Origin: Sphingomicrobium nitratireducens
GTDB taxonomy: Bacteria; Pseudomonadota; Alphaproteobacteria; Sphingomonadales; Sphingomonadaceae
DNA length: 64,000 nucleotides
Direction: 5' to 3'
Assembly: GCF_026157035.1 (NCBI RefSeq)
Contig: NZ_JANJZA010000001.1
Span: forward strand, 1,839,001 to 1,903,000
The position numbers were made by a program, and so were the translations under genes. The notes beneath the pieces were generated by a model. The model was not told the DNA's origin. It was given only the letters and a program-made list of their open reading frames with translations, and ran no database searches. Positions 1 to 8,687 of this stretch are shown one piece after another. Position 1 is the stretch's first letter, and each line of letters opens with the position of its first letter.

Positions 1-1
1 C

Positions 2-130
2 AACCCCATCGCGGCGGCGCTGGTCGCGGCGGCGATGGTTGCGCTGACCTTGTGGCTGATCTTTGCGGCGCGGCGGGCGATCCGCAAGCTGCTCGGCCTG
101 TCGACGCGCCCCGCCGACGGATCCGACTGA
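2..130 (+). CDS. C-terminal end of a membrane protein (truncated by window edge)
   Basis: The reading frame is open from base 2 to a TGA at 128-130 and gives about 42 residues. They contain one hydrophobic helix rich in Ala, Val and Leu, ending in a Trp-Leu-Ile-Phe stretch, then a basic patch (Arg-Arg, Arg-Lys) and a short polar tail. This is how an inner-membrane protein typically ends, with the basic patch on the cytoplasmic side. The rest lies outside the window, so the family cannot be named. It converges on the gene at 218-1156, with a GC-rich hairpin between them. Confidence 0.55.
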   Translation, partial: NPIAAALVAAAMVALTLWLIFAARRAIRKLLGLSTRPADGSD

Positions 131-159
131 AGCGCTGCGAACCTCCGAGACCGCCGCAA

Positions 160-179
160 GCGCGCCCGCGTTGGCGCGC
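160..179. terminator. GC-rich hairpin between convergent genes
   Basis: A perfect 7-bp inverted repeat (GCGCGCC, 6-base loop, GGCGCGC) lies between two convergent genes. It lacks a T tract, so it may act only as a weak or Rho-assisted terminator for either side. Confidence 0.3.
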
Positions 180-217
180 GTCGGCCGGAAGAGCGCGGTA
201 GTGGCTTTGCCTGAGGC

Positions 218-1156
218 CTAGTCGCCGCGTCCCTGCGGATAGGTGACGGTGTTCGCATCGCCGGGGGGACGCAACAGCGCGCCTTCACCATTGTTGCCGC
301 GCACGGCGTCGTTATAGCCCTCGAGCGCATTCTGCTCGGACCGTTGGCGCCGGTTGGTGTTGGCGACGTCCTCGTCGGCGCGTGCCCATACGATCGGGTC
401 GCTCAGCACCGCCGAGCGCACCGGCGCGCCGCCGCCATCGGTGGCGGGGGCGAACTGCGCCTCGCTGCGGATCACACCGCACGCCTGTACCAGCGCAACC
501 GGATCGCCCTCGTGCTCGGTGAGCGTGCAGTCGATGATGGCGCCTTGCTCGTCGAGCAGCAGAAGCGCGCGGAAACGGCTCGGCGTCGTCGGATCGGCCG
601 CGACCGAAGCGTAGTCGAACGCGCCGAAGACGTCGGCGCCGCCCTCGCGCGCACCCGGCAGCTCGGGCAAATCGGCCCAGGTGGGGTCATACGCGCGCTG
701 CAGCATGAGCCGGCAGCGGTCGAGCGCGGGAACGAGGAACTGCATATTGGTGAGCGCCAGCGACACCGTCCGCTCGCCCAGCGTCAGCGTCAACGTGTCG
801 GCATCGAACAGCATCGAGCTGTCGCTCGCCATCCAGGTCGACACCAGCCGGTTGGCCTCGGCATGCGCGAACCGCGTGGCGGGCGCGGCGTCGCTCCCCG
901 TTTCGGTCCCGACCTGCCCGATCGCGGTCAGTTCGGGCGCGCTGGCCCCATCCTCGACGAGCGAGATGTCGAGACCCGGACCGATCCCGTAGGCCTTGAT
1001 CGCAAGATGCACCGGACCGTAGTCGCGCAGCGCGAGGCACTGCACCCCATCGAACCCCTGCGCCCACTTGGTGGTCGGCTGGAGCGGAGAAGCCGGCTGG
1101 GCGGTGACGGGCTGCACCAGCGCGGCCATCGCGAAAGCGGCGATCAAGGTATGCAT
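218..1156 (-). CDS. Secreted hypothetical protein with a TonB-C-like C-terminal segment
   Basis: 312 residues. The start at 1156 is preceded by AAGGAG at ideal spacing; a longer in-frame start upstream has no such support. Residues 1 to about 19 form a signal peptide (Met-His-Thr, hydrophobic core, Ala-Gln cleavage region), so the product should be periplasmic or outer-membrane associated. The C-terminal third has the pattern of TonB C-terminal domains: an 'I-D-C-T-L' strand, a Cys-containing helix, then 'F-A-P-A-T-D-G-G-G-A-P-V' before a closing strand. There is no membrane helix or proline-rich spacer, so it is not an energy transducer. Sphingomonad secreted proteins with such a tail are known but have no assigned job. 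The tail ends in a polar Asn/Gly-rich segment. Function unknown. Confidence 0.7.
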   Translation of the reverse strand: MHTLIAAFAMAALVQPVTAQPASPLQPTTKWAQGFDGVQCLALRDYGPVHLAIKAYGIGPGLDISLVEDGASAPELTAIGQVGTETGSDAAPATRFAHAEANRLVSTWMASDSSMLFDADTLTLTLGERTVSLALTNMQFLVPALDRCRLMLQRAYDPTWADLPELPGAREGGADVFGAFDYASVAADPTTPSRFRALLLLDEQGAIIDCTLTEHEGDPVALVQACGVIRSEAQFAPATDGGGAPVRSAVLSDPIVWARADEDVANTNRRQRSEQNALEGYNDAVRGNNGEGALLRPPGDANTVTYPQGRGD

Positions 1157-1203
1157 GGCATCATCTCCTTCGATGCCGATCAAAGCACCGATGGCCTGCG
1201 ACC

Positions 1204-2433
1204 TCAATCGTGCTTGGCGACGAATTCCTCGACCACCGGAGCGATCGTGTCGCGCCACTTGCCACCGTGGAAGATGCCGTAATGGCCCACGCCCTCGGCC
1301 ATGAAATAGCGCTTCTTCTTCTCGGGCAGGTCGCTCGCCAGGTGGAGCGCCGCCTTGGTCTGGCCGAGCCCCGAAATATCGTCGCGCTCGCCCTCGATGG
1401 CGAGCAGGGCCGTATCCGTGATCCCGGCCAGGTCGACCAGCTTGCCGCGGTGCATGAACTCGTTCCTCGGCAGCAGGTGCCGCTGGAACACGACGTCGAC
1501 CGTCTGCAGGTAGAATTCGGCCGTCATGTCGGCCACCGCGCGATATTCGTCGTAGAATTCGCGGGTCTTGTCCGCGCTTTCCTCATCGCCCTCGATGAGA
1601 TGCTTGAACATCTCCCAGTGGCTCATCAGATGGCTGCCCAGATTCATGGTCATGAAGCCAGCCAGCTGGAGGAAGCCCGGATAGACCTTCCGCCCCGCGC
1701 CCTTGTAGAAATAGGGCACGGTGGCGATCACGTTCTGCTGGAACCAGGCGTGCGGTCGCTGGGTGGCGAGGAGGTTCACCGCGGTCGGCGCCTCGCGCGT
1801 ATCGATCGGCCCGCCCATCATCGTCAGCGTGGCCGGCCGCGCCGGATTCTTCGCCCCGCCCATGATCGCGGTCGCCGCGAACGCAGGCACCGAGGGCTGG
1901 CACACCGCCAGCATGTGCGGGCGCACGCCGTGCTTCTCGTGGATCGTCTCGAGGAAATCGATCAGGTAATCGACATAGTCGTCGAGGTCGAAACTGCCCT
2001 CGGACAGCGACACCGTCTTCGCGTCCGCCCAGTCGGTGATGTAGACGTCGTGGGCCGGCAGCATCCGCTCGACCGTGCCCTTGAGCAGCGTCGCGAAATG
2101 ACCCGACATCGGCGCGACGATCAGCATCGGCGGCTGCGAAACCTCGGCGTCCTTCCTGAAATGCAGCAAATTCCCGAACGGGCGGTAGGTCACGACATCC
2201 TCGTCGACCGCAACGGTTTCGCCCTCGACCTCCGTCTCGTTAATCTCGAAGTCGGGCTTGCCGCGCGTTGCGGTGGCGTGCGCGAACACGTCGAGTCCCG
2301 CGGCCACGACCGGCCCCATCGAATGGTAGGCGAAGGGATTGGCGGGGTTGGCGATCCAGCCCGCGCCGAGGCCGGCCATGCGGCTGGCACCCGCCAGCAG
2401 CGAGCGCTGCACCTCATAGGCGTCGTAAAGCAT
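1204..2433 (-). CDS. phaZ: Intracellular polyhydroxyalkanoate (PHB) depolymerase
   Basis: 409 residues, the usual length for the intracellular PhaZ family. It hydrolyses stored polyhydroxybutyrate granules in the cytoplasm to recover carbon. The N-terminus (YEVQRSLLAG, then a WIANPANPFAY stretch) is typical of the family. In place of a Ser lipase box there is a Cys nucleophile, Cys178, in 'AVCQPSVP', as in the characterised intracellular depolymerases. The C-terminal half carries the PHB_depo_C region, with 'EGERDDISG' supplying the likely catalytic Asp and 'GVGHYGIF' the His. No signal peptide is present, consistent with granule mobilisation in the cytoplasm. It is divergent from the ABC transporter at 2570. 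No phaC or phasin gene is adjacent, so it is probably monocistronic. Confidence 0.93.
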   Translation of the reverse strand: MLYDAYEVQRSLLAGASRMAGLGAGWIANPANPFAYHSMGPVVAAGLDVFAHATATRGKPDFEINETEVEGETVAVDEDVVTYRPFGNLLHFRKDAEVSQPPMLIVAPMSGHFATLLKGTVERMLPAHDVYITDWADAKTVSLSEGSFDLDDYVDYLIDFLETIHEKHGVRPHMLAVCQPSVPAFAATAIMGGAKNPARPATLTMMGGPIDTREAPTAVNLLATQRPHAWFQQNVIATVPYFYKGAGRKVYPGFLQLAGFMTMNLGSHLMSHWEMFKHLIEGDEESADKTREFYDEYRAVADMTAEFYLQTVDVVFQRHLLPRNEFMHRGKLVDLAGITDTALLAIEGERDDISGLGQTKAALHLASDLPEKKKRYFMAEGVGHYGIFHGGKWRDTIAPVVEEFVAKHD

Positions 2434-2569
2434 GCTGTTCCTTGGGAGATTTCATGATGTTGCAACCAGCTTGGGCGCGATTGGCTCCCCCGGCAACCCC
2501 CATGTTGCGATGCAGCGACCGCAACGCGGCAATTGAGGCCTGCGCGACACACTGCTAGGCGGCTTGGCG

Positions 2570-4324
2570 ATGGCCACAGAAGCTCCCCCGAAAAAATCGC
2601 TCTCCAACCTGAAGATGGTGTGGGACCGCGTACTGCGTTACCCCGGTCATCTCGTCATGGCGGGCATCGCGCTGCTGCTCGCCGCGGGCGCCACGTCGGG
2701 CATTCCCTACGCCTTCAAGCTGATCATCGATCGTGGCTTCACCAATGACGGCGATATCGCGCGCTGGTTCCAGTATCTGCTCATCCTCGTCCTCGTCATG
2801 GCGGTCGCCACCGCGACGCGCTTCTACTTCGTGTCCTGGCTCGGCGAGCGGGTCGTCGCCGACATCCGCCGCGACGTCCACGCCAACCTGTTGAAGCTCT
2901 CGCCCGCCTATTTCGAGGAAAACCGCCCCGCCGAGATCACCAGCCGCATCACCGTCGACACGACCGTGATCGAACAGGTCGTCGGCACCACCATCTCGGT
3001 CGCGCTCAGGAACCTCATCATGGGCCTCGTGTGCACCGCGATCATGTTCACGCTGTCGCCCAAGCTTGCCGGTATGCTGCTCCTTGGCATTCCCGTCGTC
3101 ATCGTCCCGCTTACCATCCTCGGGCGCAAGGTGCGCGCGGTCTCGGTCTCGAGCCAGGACCGCATCGCCGACGTCGGCACGCTCACCAGCGAGGTGCTCG
3201 GCGCGATGAAGATCGTCCAGGCGTTCGGCCAGCAGGAGCGCGAGAGCGAGCGCTTCTCCTCGGCCACCGAGACCGTCTTCGCGGTCGCCAAGAGGCGCAT
3301 CTTCCTGCGCGCTCTTTTGACCTTCATCGTCATCGCCCTCCTGATGAGCGCGATCACGCTGATCATCTGGCAGGGCGCCACCGACGTCGCCGCGGGCCGC
3401 ATGAGCGGCGGCACCATTGCCGCCTTCGTCCTCTACGGCGGGCTCGTCGCGGGCGCGTTCGGCGCGTTGAGCGAAGTCTATGGCGACCTGTTGCGCGCCG
3501 CGGGTGCCTCGCAGCGCCTCGATGAACTGATGCAGGTCCAGCCGGTCATCACCGCGCCTGCCGATCCGGTCGAGCTCCCCTCCCCGCCCGAGGGACGCCT
3601 GACCTTCGAGAACGTCACTTTCCGCTATCCCACCCGCCCCGACACCGAGGCGCTGGCGGACTTCGATCTCGACATCCGCCCCGACGAGCTGGTCGCGATC
3701 GTCGGCCCCTCGGGCGCGGGCAAGACCACCCTTTTCCAGCTCGCCCAGCGCTTCTACGATCCGCAGGACGGGCGCATCCTGATCGACGGCGTCGACCTCA
3801 AGGACACCGATCCGCAGGCGCTGCGCCGCCGCATCGCGATGGTACCGCAGGAAGTGATGATCTTCGCCGCCAGCGCGCGCGACAACCTGCGCTACGGCCG
3901 CTGGGACGCCAGCGACGAAGACATCTGGGAAGCCGCCGCGCTCGCCAACGCGACCCAGTTCCTCAAGAGTCTACCCGAGGGCCTCGACACCTATCTCGGC
4001 GAAGGCGGCGCGCGTCTCTCGGGCGGGCAGCGCCAGCGCATCGCCATCGCCCGTGCGCTGCTGCGCAAGGACGCCCCCCTCCTCCTCCTCGACGAGGCTA
4101 CCAGCGCGCTCGACGCCGAAAGCGAGGCCAAGGTCCAGGCTGCGCTCGACAACCTCATGGGCAAGCGCACCACGCTCGTCATCGCCCACCGCCTCGCCAC
4201 CGTGCGCGCGGCCGACCGCATCGTCGTGATGGACGAAGGCCGCATCGTCGAGCAGGGCACCCACGACGAGCTCGTCGCCAAGGACGGCCTCTACGCCCGC
4301 CTCGCCCGCCTCCAGTTCGACTAG
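2570..4324 (+). CDS. ABC transporter, fused permease-ATPase (MsbA/ABCB-type exporter)
   Basis: 584 residues, a half-transporter that should work as a homodimer in the inner membrane. The N-terminal half (about 1-330) carries six hydrophobic helices of the exporter fold. The ATPase half has Walker A G-P-S-G-A-G-K-T-T at 379-387, the signature L-S-G-G-Q at 483-487, Walker B L-L-L-L-D-E-A with Asp508, and the H-loop in 'IAHRL'. ATG 2570 was chosen over the in-frame TTG two codons upstream. The substrate cannot be read from sequence; the family exports lipids, peptides or drugs. Its stop codon is shared in a CTAG palindrome with the convergent gene at 4321-5001. A divergent PHB depolymerase lies upstream with about 136 bases of shared promoter region. 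Confidence 0.93.
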   Translation: MATEAPPKKSLSNLKMVWDRVLRYPGHLVMAGIALLLAAGATSGIPYAFKLIIDRGFTNDGDIARWFQYLLILVLVMAVATATRFYFVSWLGERVVADIRRDVHANLLKLSPAYFEENRPAEITSRITVDTTVIEQVVGTTISVALRNLIMGLVCTAIMFTLSPKLAGMLLLGIPVVIVPLTILGRKVRAVSVSSQDRIADVGTLTSEVLGAMKIVQAFGQQERESERFSSATETVFAVAKRRIFLRALLTFIVIALLMSAITLIIWQGATDVAAGRMSGGTIAAFVLYGGLVAGAFGALSEVYGDLLRAAGASQRLDELMQVQPVITAPADPVELPSPPEGRLTFENVTFRYPTRPDTEALADFDLDIRPDELVAIVGPSGAGKTTLFQLAQRFYDPQDGRILIDGVDLKDTDPQALRRRIAMVPQEVMIFAASARDNLRYGRWDASDEDIWEAAALANATQFLKSLPEGLDTYLGEGGARLSGGQRQRIAIARALLRKDAPLLLLDEATSALDAESEAKVQAALDNLMGKRTTLVIAHRLATVRAADRIVVMDEGRIVEQGTHDELVAKDGLYARLARLQFD

Positions 4325-5001
4325 CTCAGCACCAGCGTTACTGCGACCGCCAGCAGCAGCCACTGCAGAAGCAGCACGAACGCATGCCCCATGGCGCGCA
4401 GACGCGTCGTTTCCAGCCGCCGGTGGAACCAGCGCGTCTCCACGAAGCCGACCCACAGCGCCGAAACCAGCAGCCCACCGAACAGGATCGCGGCGCCCAG
4501 TGCGGGCTTGGTCGTGATCAGGTCGTGCGCGGCGAAATAGGTGGCGTTGACCAGCACCGCGTAGCCTGCGGCCGGATAGCATTGGGCGTAAAAGGGCGCC
4601 TGCAGCGCGGACTTGGTCATCCGGATCCCGCGCACCTTGAGTTCGCGGGCTGCGGCGAGCAGCGGGAGCGCGCCGAACAGGACGATGCGCACCGCAAGCA
4701 GGTTGGTGTCGTTGCTCATCAACTCCTTGATCGCTTCGTTCTGATAGCTTTCCACGGCGTCGATCCCGATCCCGATCTCGATCCCGTGAATCACCGCCAG
4801 CGTGAGCGCGAGAAACAGCGGTGGGCCGATCCGGTCGCCCCATGCCGGATCGGGGTCCTCGTCCATCCTTTTCTCGGTATCGAGCATGAGTCCGAACGGC
4901 GTCAGCAGTGTGCGGATCAGGGTGCGCGGGTAGAAATAGAGCCAGCTCAAAATCTCGAATACGAGCTCGTCGAGCGACTTGATCAGCTTGTAGAAGTCCA
5001 C
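4321..5001 (-). CDS. Polytopic inner-membrane protein of unknown function (Yip1-like layout)
   Basis: 226 residues from a GTG start at 5001, which has GGAGG about ten bases upstream; longer in-frame starts lack a ribosome site and would add low-complexity sequence. The N-terminal 40 residues form an amphipathic segment ('LYFYPRTLIRTLLTPFGLM') before the first helix, and about five hydrophobic segments follow, with the last at the very C-terminus. This layout (short cytoplasmic N-terminus, five helices) resembles Yip1/permease-like alphaproteobacterial proteins, but no diagnostic motif was recognised. The stop codon overlaps that of the ABC transporter. Role unknown. Confidence 0.72.
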   Translation of the reverse strand: MDFYKLIKSLDELVFEILSWLYFYPRTLIRTLLTPFGLMLDTEKRMDEDPDPAWGDRIGPPLFLALTLAVIHGIEIGIGIDAVESYQNEAIKELMSNDTNLLAVRIVLFGALPLLAAARELKVRGIRMTKSALQAPFYAQCYPAAGYAVLVNATYFAAHDLITTKPALGAAILFGGLLVSALWVGFVETRWFHRRLETTRLRAMGHAFVLLLQWLLLAVAVTLVLS

Positions 5002-5113
5002 CTCACGCCCCTCCAACCGACAGGCTAGCAGTCTTCCGACATTAGCGGGCGAGTGCAAGCGTACGGCTCGGCGCCCGTGTAACCTTTTGCCGCCGATTGG
5101 CGTATCAAGGGGC

Positions 5114-5614
5114 ATGACCGACCCGCTTTTCGACCGCCGCGCCCTGCTGGGCCTTGCCGGGGTTTCGCTCGCCGCGCTGTCGCTCGGCACGACCCGAGGG
5201 TATGCCAACCCCCACGCCAAAGGCCGCTTCAAGGTCATGAAATCGGACGCTGCATGGCAGCGCCAGCTTGGCCCCAAGGCCTACCGCATTCTCAGGAAAG
5301 CGGGCACCGAGCCGCCCTTCTCGCATCCCTACAACCGCCTCAAGGCGACCGGCACCTACCACTGCGCGGGCTGCGACGCGCCGCTCTTCTCGAGCCGCAC
5401 CAAATATGACAGCCGCACCGGCTGGCCGGCCTTCTGGGCCGCGCTGGACGGGCGCGTCGCCTACAGCCGCGACAGCAGCTACCTGATGGTCCGCACCGAG
5501 GAACATTGCGCACGCTGCGGCGGTCATCTCGGCCACGTCTTCGACGACGGCCCCAGGCCGACCGGCAAGCGCCACTGCATCAACGGCCTCGCGCTGAACT
5601 TCAAACCGGCATGA
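5114..5614 (+). CDS. msrB: Peptide-methionine (R)-S-oxide reductase, exported
   Basis: 166 residues. It reduces methionine-R-sulfoxide in oxidised proteins. Zinc ligands are two CxxC pairs (Cys84/87 and Cys132/135) and the catalytic Cys155 sits in 'RHCIN'. The core 'GWPAFW' and 'EEHCARCGGHLGHVF' motifs are intact. Unlike cytosolic MsrB, it begins with a 30-residue leader containing Arg-Arg at 8-9 followed by a hydrophobic stretch, which looks like a Tat signal, so it should act in the periplasm. The start at 5114 is preceded by CAAGGGG. The stop overlaps the start of the next gene (ATGA at 5611), so the two are translationally coupled. The partner is a DipZ-type thiol transporter, a plausible electron source. 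Confidence 0.94.
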   Translation: MTDPLFDRRALLGLAGVSLAALSLGTTRGYANPHAKGRFKVMKSDAAWQRQLGPKAYRILRKAGTEPPFSHPYNRLKATGTYHCAGCDAPLFSSRTKYDSRTGWPAFWAALDGRVAYSRDSSYLMVRTEEHCARCGGHLGHVFDDGPRPTGKRHCINGLALNFKPA

Positions 5615-7326
5615 TCCTGTTCGTTCTGCTCGCCTTCCTCGGCGGCATCCTCACCATCCTCTCGCCCTGCATCCTGCCGGTGCTCCCGTTCGTCTTCGCG
5701 CGCGCCGAAAAGAGTTTCGCGCGCCACGGTCTGCCGATGCTCGCCGGGATGGCGCTGACCTTCGCCGCGGTCGCCACCCTCACCGCCTTTGCGGGCGAAT
5801 GGGCGGTGTCGGCCAACGCGGCCGCGCGCAACGTCGCGCTCGCCGTCATGGCCGTGTTCGCGCTGATGCTGCTCCTGCCCGCGCTGGCCGATCGGGTCAT
5901 GGCGCCTGTCGCGGGTCTCGGCGACCGCCTGTCGCAAGGCGCCGATGACGGCTCGCCCTTCGGCTCGGCCCTGCTCGGCGTCGCCACCGGCCTTCTCTGG
6001 GCACCGTGTGCAGGCCCCATTCTCGGCCTCATCCTCACCGGGGCCGCGCTGTCGGGGGCGAGCGGCGAGACCGCATTGCTCCTCTTCGCCTACGCCGCGG
6101 GCGCCGCGACCAGCCTCGCCGCCGCGCTGCTCGTCGGCGGCAGATTGTTCGCGCGCATGAAGGCCTCGATCGGCGCGGGCCAGCGCGTGCGCCAGGTCCT
6201 CGGCCTTCTCATCCTCGTCGCGGTCGGCGCGATCGCGCTGGGGCTCGACACGCGCGTCCTCGCGCGCCTTTCGGCCGGCCCCACCAACGCCATCGAGCAG
6301 CGTCTCGCAGGCGTGCTCGGCATGGAGGAACGCGACCTCACCACCGCGCTCAGCGACGCCCCGCTGCCCGACGAAGGCCCCTTCCCGGGTCTTGCGGGCG
6401 CGACCGGCTGGCTGAACGGCGAACCGCTCGCCGCCGCCGACCTTCAGGGCAAGGTCGTGCTCGTCGATTTCTGGACCTACAGCTGCATCAACTGCATCCG
6501 CTCGGTCCCGCACGTCGAGGCTTGGCACCGCCGTTACGCGAAGGACGGGCTCGTCGTGGTCGGCGTCCACACCCCCGAATTCGCGTTCGAGCGCGAGCCC
6601 GTAAACGTCGCCAGGGCCATCGCCGACCAGCGCCTGACCTACCGGACCGCGATCGACAATGACTGGGCGATCTGGCGCGCCTTCGACAACCGCTTCTGGC
6701 CCGCCCATTACCTGCGCGGCGCCGACGGCCGCCTACGCTACCACCATTTCGGCGAGGGCGGCGTGCGCGAGACCGAAGCCGCCATCCGCAAGCTGCTGGC
6801 CGAAGCCGGCGCCGACCTCTCCTCCGACTGGGCCGAGGTCGACGCGAAGGGCCGCGCTGCGGCCGCGAACTTCGCCGACGTCGACACGCGCGAGACCTAT
6901 CTGGGCTACGCCCGCGCGGACAATTTCGCCTCGCCCGGCGGCTTCGCGCGCGGCGCCCCGCGCACCTACCGTCTTCCCGACCGGCTGGGCCGCAACCAGT
7001 GGGCGCTCGACAAGCGCTGGTGGGTCGAAGAGCAACGCGCGCGCAGCCTCGATCCGGGCGCCGCGCTCACCATCGATTTTGCCGCGCGCGATCTCCACCT
7101 CGTCCTTGGCAGTGCGGACGGCCGGCCCCGCCGCTTCCGCATCCTCCTCGACGGCAAGGTGCCGGGCGATGATGCGGGTCTCGATGTCGACGCGATGGGC
7201 CGCGGCGTGATCGAGGGCGAGCGCCTCTACCAGCTCGTGCGCCAGAAGGACGGCGCCCAGCGCCGCCGCTTCACCATCGTGTTCGACGACCCTGGCGCCG
7301 CCGCCTACGCCTTCACGTTCGGGTGA
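5611..7326 (+). CDS. dipZ: DipZ-type protein: CcdA membrane domain, thioredoxin domain and C-terminal beta domain
   Basis: 571 residues in three parts. Residues 1 to about 230 form six membrane helices of the CcdA/DsbD type, with the paired reactive cysteines Cys20 ('LSPCILP') and Cys133 ('APCAGP'). Residues about 260-400 form a TlpA-like thioredoxin domain with Cys292-x-x-Cys295 in 'YSCINCIR'. The rest (about 410-571) resembles the carbohydrate-binding-like domain at the end of mycobacterial DipZ. The family moves reducing power from cytoplasmic thioredoxin across the inner membrane to periplasmic clients. It overlaps the exported msrB upstream by four bases, which points to that enzyme as a client. 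It ends at TGA directly abutting the convergent stop at 7327 (TGATCA). Confidence 0.9.
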   Translation: MILFVLLAFLGGILTILSPCILPVLPFVFARAEKSFARHGLPMLAGMALTFAAVATLTAFAGEWAVSANAAARNVALAVMAVFALMLLLPALADRVMAPVAGLGDRLSQGADDGSPFGSALLGVATGLLWAPCAGPILGLILTGAALSGASGETALLLFAYAAGAATSLAAALLVGGRLFARMKASIGAGQRVRQVLGLLILVAVGAIALGLDTRVLARLSAGPTNAIEQRLAGVLGMEERDLTTALSDAPLPDEGPFPGLAGATGWLNGEPLAAADLQGKVVLVDFWTYSCINCIRSVPHVEAWHRRYAKDGLVVVGVHTPEFAFEREPVNVARAIADQRLTYRTAIDNDWAIWRAFDNRFWPAHYLRGADGRLRYHHFGEGGVRETEAAIRKLLAEAGADLSSDWAEVDAKGRAAAANFADVDTRETYLGYARADNFASPGGFARGAPRTYRLPDRLGRNQWALDKRWWVEEQRARSLDPGAALTIDFAARDLHLVLGSADGRPRRFRILLDGKVPGDDAGLDVDAMGRGVIEGERLYQLVRQKDGAQRRRFTIVFDDPGAAAYAFTFG

Positions 7327-8070
7327 TCAGGCGACCAGCCTGACAGTCTCGCCGAATTCGTGATCGAGCCGCTGGCGCTCGGTGCGGCGGCGCTGCTCGG
7401 CGAGCTTTTGCTGCAAATCGAAGAAGTGCCGCGCCGGGTTGGCAGCGAAATCCTTGGGCATCGCCTTGTGGAAGATCACCGCGCGTTCCGCCTTGGCCCA
7501 GCCCTTTGCCGCCCCGCGCGACAACGCCTCGAGCAGCATCGCCTCGATCGCTCCCGCGCCTGCAGGCGCCTCGAGCTTGACCGACCGCCAGCCTAATCCG
7601 GAAAACCCGACCCACTCGGACTTCGTCGCCGCGTCGCCGCGCTTTTCCGCAAGCGCGGGCGCGAGCCGCCGCGAGGCTGCCCAGCAGGCGATCGCCCCGT
7701 TGGCGCGCACCACCGAGCCCGGATCGACCACGCGGTGGATCCGCTCGAGCGCCTCGCGCAGCGTTCCGTCGAGCCGCCGCTCGGCTTCGCCCTCGAGCGC
7801 CTTCATCGCGGTCATCCGGTAGCCCGCGAGTAGGCTCGCGCACAGTTTCGCGTCGCCCTCTTCCCAGCCCCGGGCCAGCTTCGATTTCGGCGCCCACAGC
7901 GCGAGCTGCGCCAGTACCAGTGCGAGCGGGAAACGTCCCTGACTGTGCTGGTAGAGGTGGAAATAGGTCGCCACGCGGCGCAGCCGGTCGCCCGGCGCCC
8001 CGGCAAGATCGCGTGCGTCGTTGGCGACTTCGTCGGCAAGTCCGGCCTGGTAGGAGGCGATGAGGTCCAT
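7327..8070 (-). CDS. Conserved hypothetical protein, mostly helical
   Basis: 247 residues with no signal peptide or membrane segment. It is Ala/Arg/Leu-rich and probably all-helical, with a charged C-terminal section rich in Gln, Arg and Glu ('QQKLAEQRRRTERQR') that could form a short coiled coil. No catalytic motif was recognised. The ATG start is near the 5' end of the longest open frame, after a 170-base gap from the exbD terminator, so it should have its own promoter. Codon use and GC match the neighbours. Function unknown. Confidence 0.65.
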   Translation of the reverse strand: MDLIASYQAGLADEVANDARDLAGAPGDRLRRVATYFHLYQHSQGRFPLALVLAQLALWAPKSKLARGWEEGDAKLCASLLAGYRMTAMKALEGEAERRLDGTLREALERIHRVVDPGSVVRANGAIACWAASRRLAPALAEKRGDAATKSEWVGFSGLGWRSVKLEAPAGAGAIEAMLLEALSRGAAKGWAKAERAVIFHKAMPKDFAANPARHFFDLQQKLAEQRRRTERQRLDHEFGETVRLVA

Positions 8071-8194
8071 CCATCCTCGCTAGGGCGCGAGAGGTAGCCG
8101 GAAGGTTAAAGTGCGCGCCACCGCAACGATTTTTTCGCCAGAAATTGCAGGACCTTAACGCGGATCAAGCTGAGCCGCGCAACTCCAACGAAAA

Positions 8195-8220
8195 AGGGCG
8201 ACCCGTCGCCGGGCCGCCCT
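8195..8220 (-). terminator. Rho-independent terminator of the tonB-exb operon
   Basis: On the minus strand an AGGGCG/CGCCCT outer stem with a CCCG/CGGG inner stem is followed directly by TTTTT. It begins 24 bases after the exbD stop and closes the operon. Confidence 0.85.
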
Positions 8221-8243
8221 GTTTCGTACGGTTCCTGGTCCGA

Positions 8244-8669
8244 TCAGAATTCGGCGTAGGCCTCGTTTCCGACGAACCCCATCTTCTCCACGCTCGCGCG
8301 CTTGGTGATGGCGAGCACTTCGTCGACCAGCACGTAGCGGGCGTTCGGCTCGGGCTGCAGGTGCAGCTCGGGGGTCGGGTTCATCTGCTGCGAGATGTCG
8401 AGGAACTGGCGCAGCTGGACCTGGCTGACCGGCGCGCCGTTCCACAGGATCTCGCCACCCGCCGTGATGACGACCTTGTTCTTGACCGGGTCGACCGGCG
8501 GCGGGGTGGTCGAATCCGCGTCCTGGGGAAGGTCGAGCTTCACCGCATGGGACTGGATCGGAATGGTAATGATGAACATGATGAGGAGAACCAACATGAC
8601 GTCGATGAGCGGCGTCGTGTTGATGTCCATCATCGGTTCGCCTTCTTCGCTAAGGGTAGCGGCAGCCAT
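8244..8669 (-). CDS. exbD: ExbD/TolR-type biopolymer transport protein (second copy)
   Basis: 141 residues with a short cytoplasmic N-terminus, one membrane helix (about 20-40) and a periplasmic domain. The family signature 'DINTTPLIDVMLVLLI' contains the essential Asp that carries protons in the ExbB-ExbD motor. It is the last gene of tonB-exbB-exbD-exbD. Two ExbD paralogues are common in this lineage and probably form a mixed complex or serve different TonB receptors. It lies 18 bases after the first exbD and is followed by a strong terminator. Confidence 0.94.
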   Translation of the reverse strand: MAAATLSEEGEPMMDINTTPLIDVMLVLLIMFIITIPIQSHAVKLDLPQDADSTTPPPVDPVKNKVVITAGGEILWNGAPVSQVQLRQFLDISQQMNPTPELHLQPEPNARYVLVDEVLAITKRASVEKMGFVGNEAYAEF

Positions 8670-8687
8670 TGCTGTAGTTCCTTTCGC

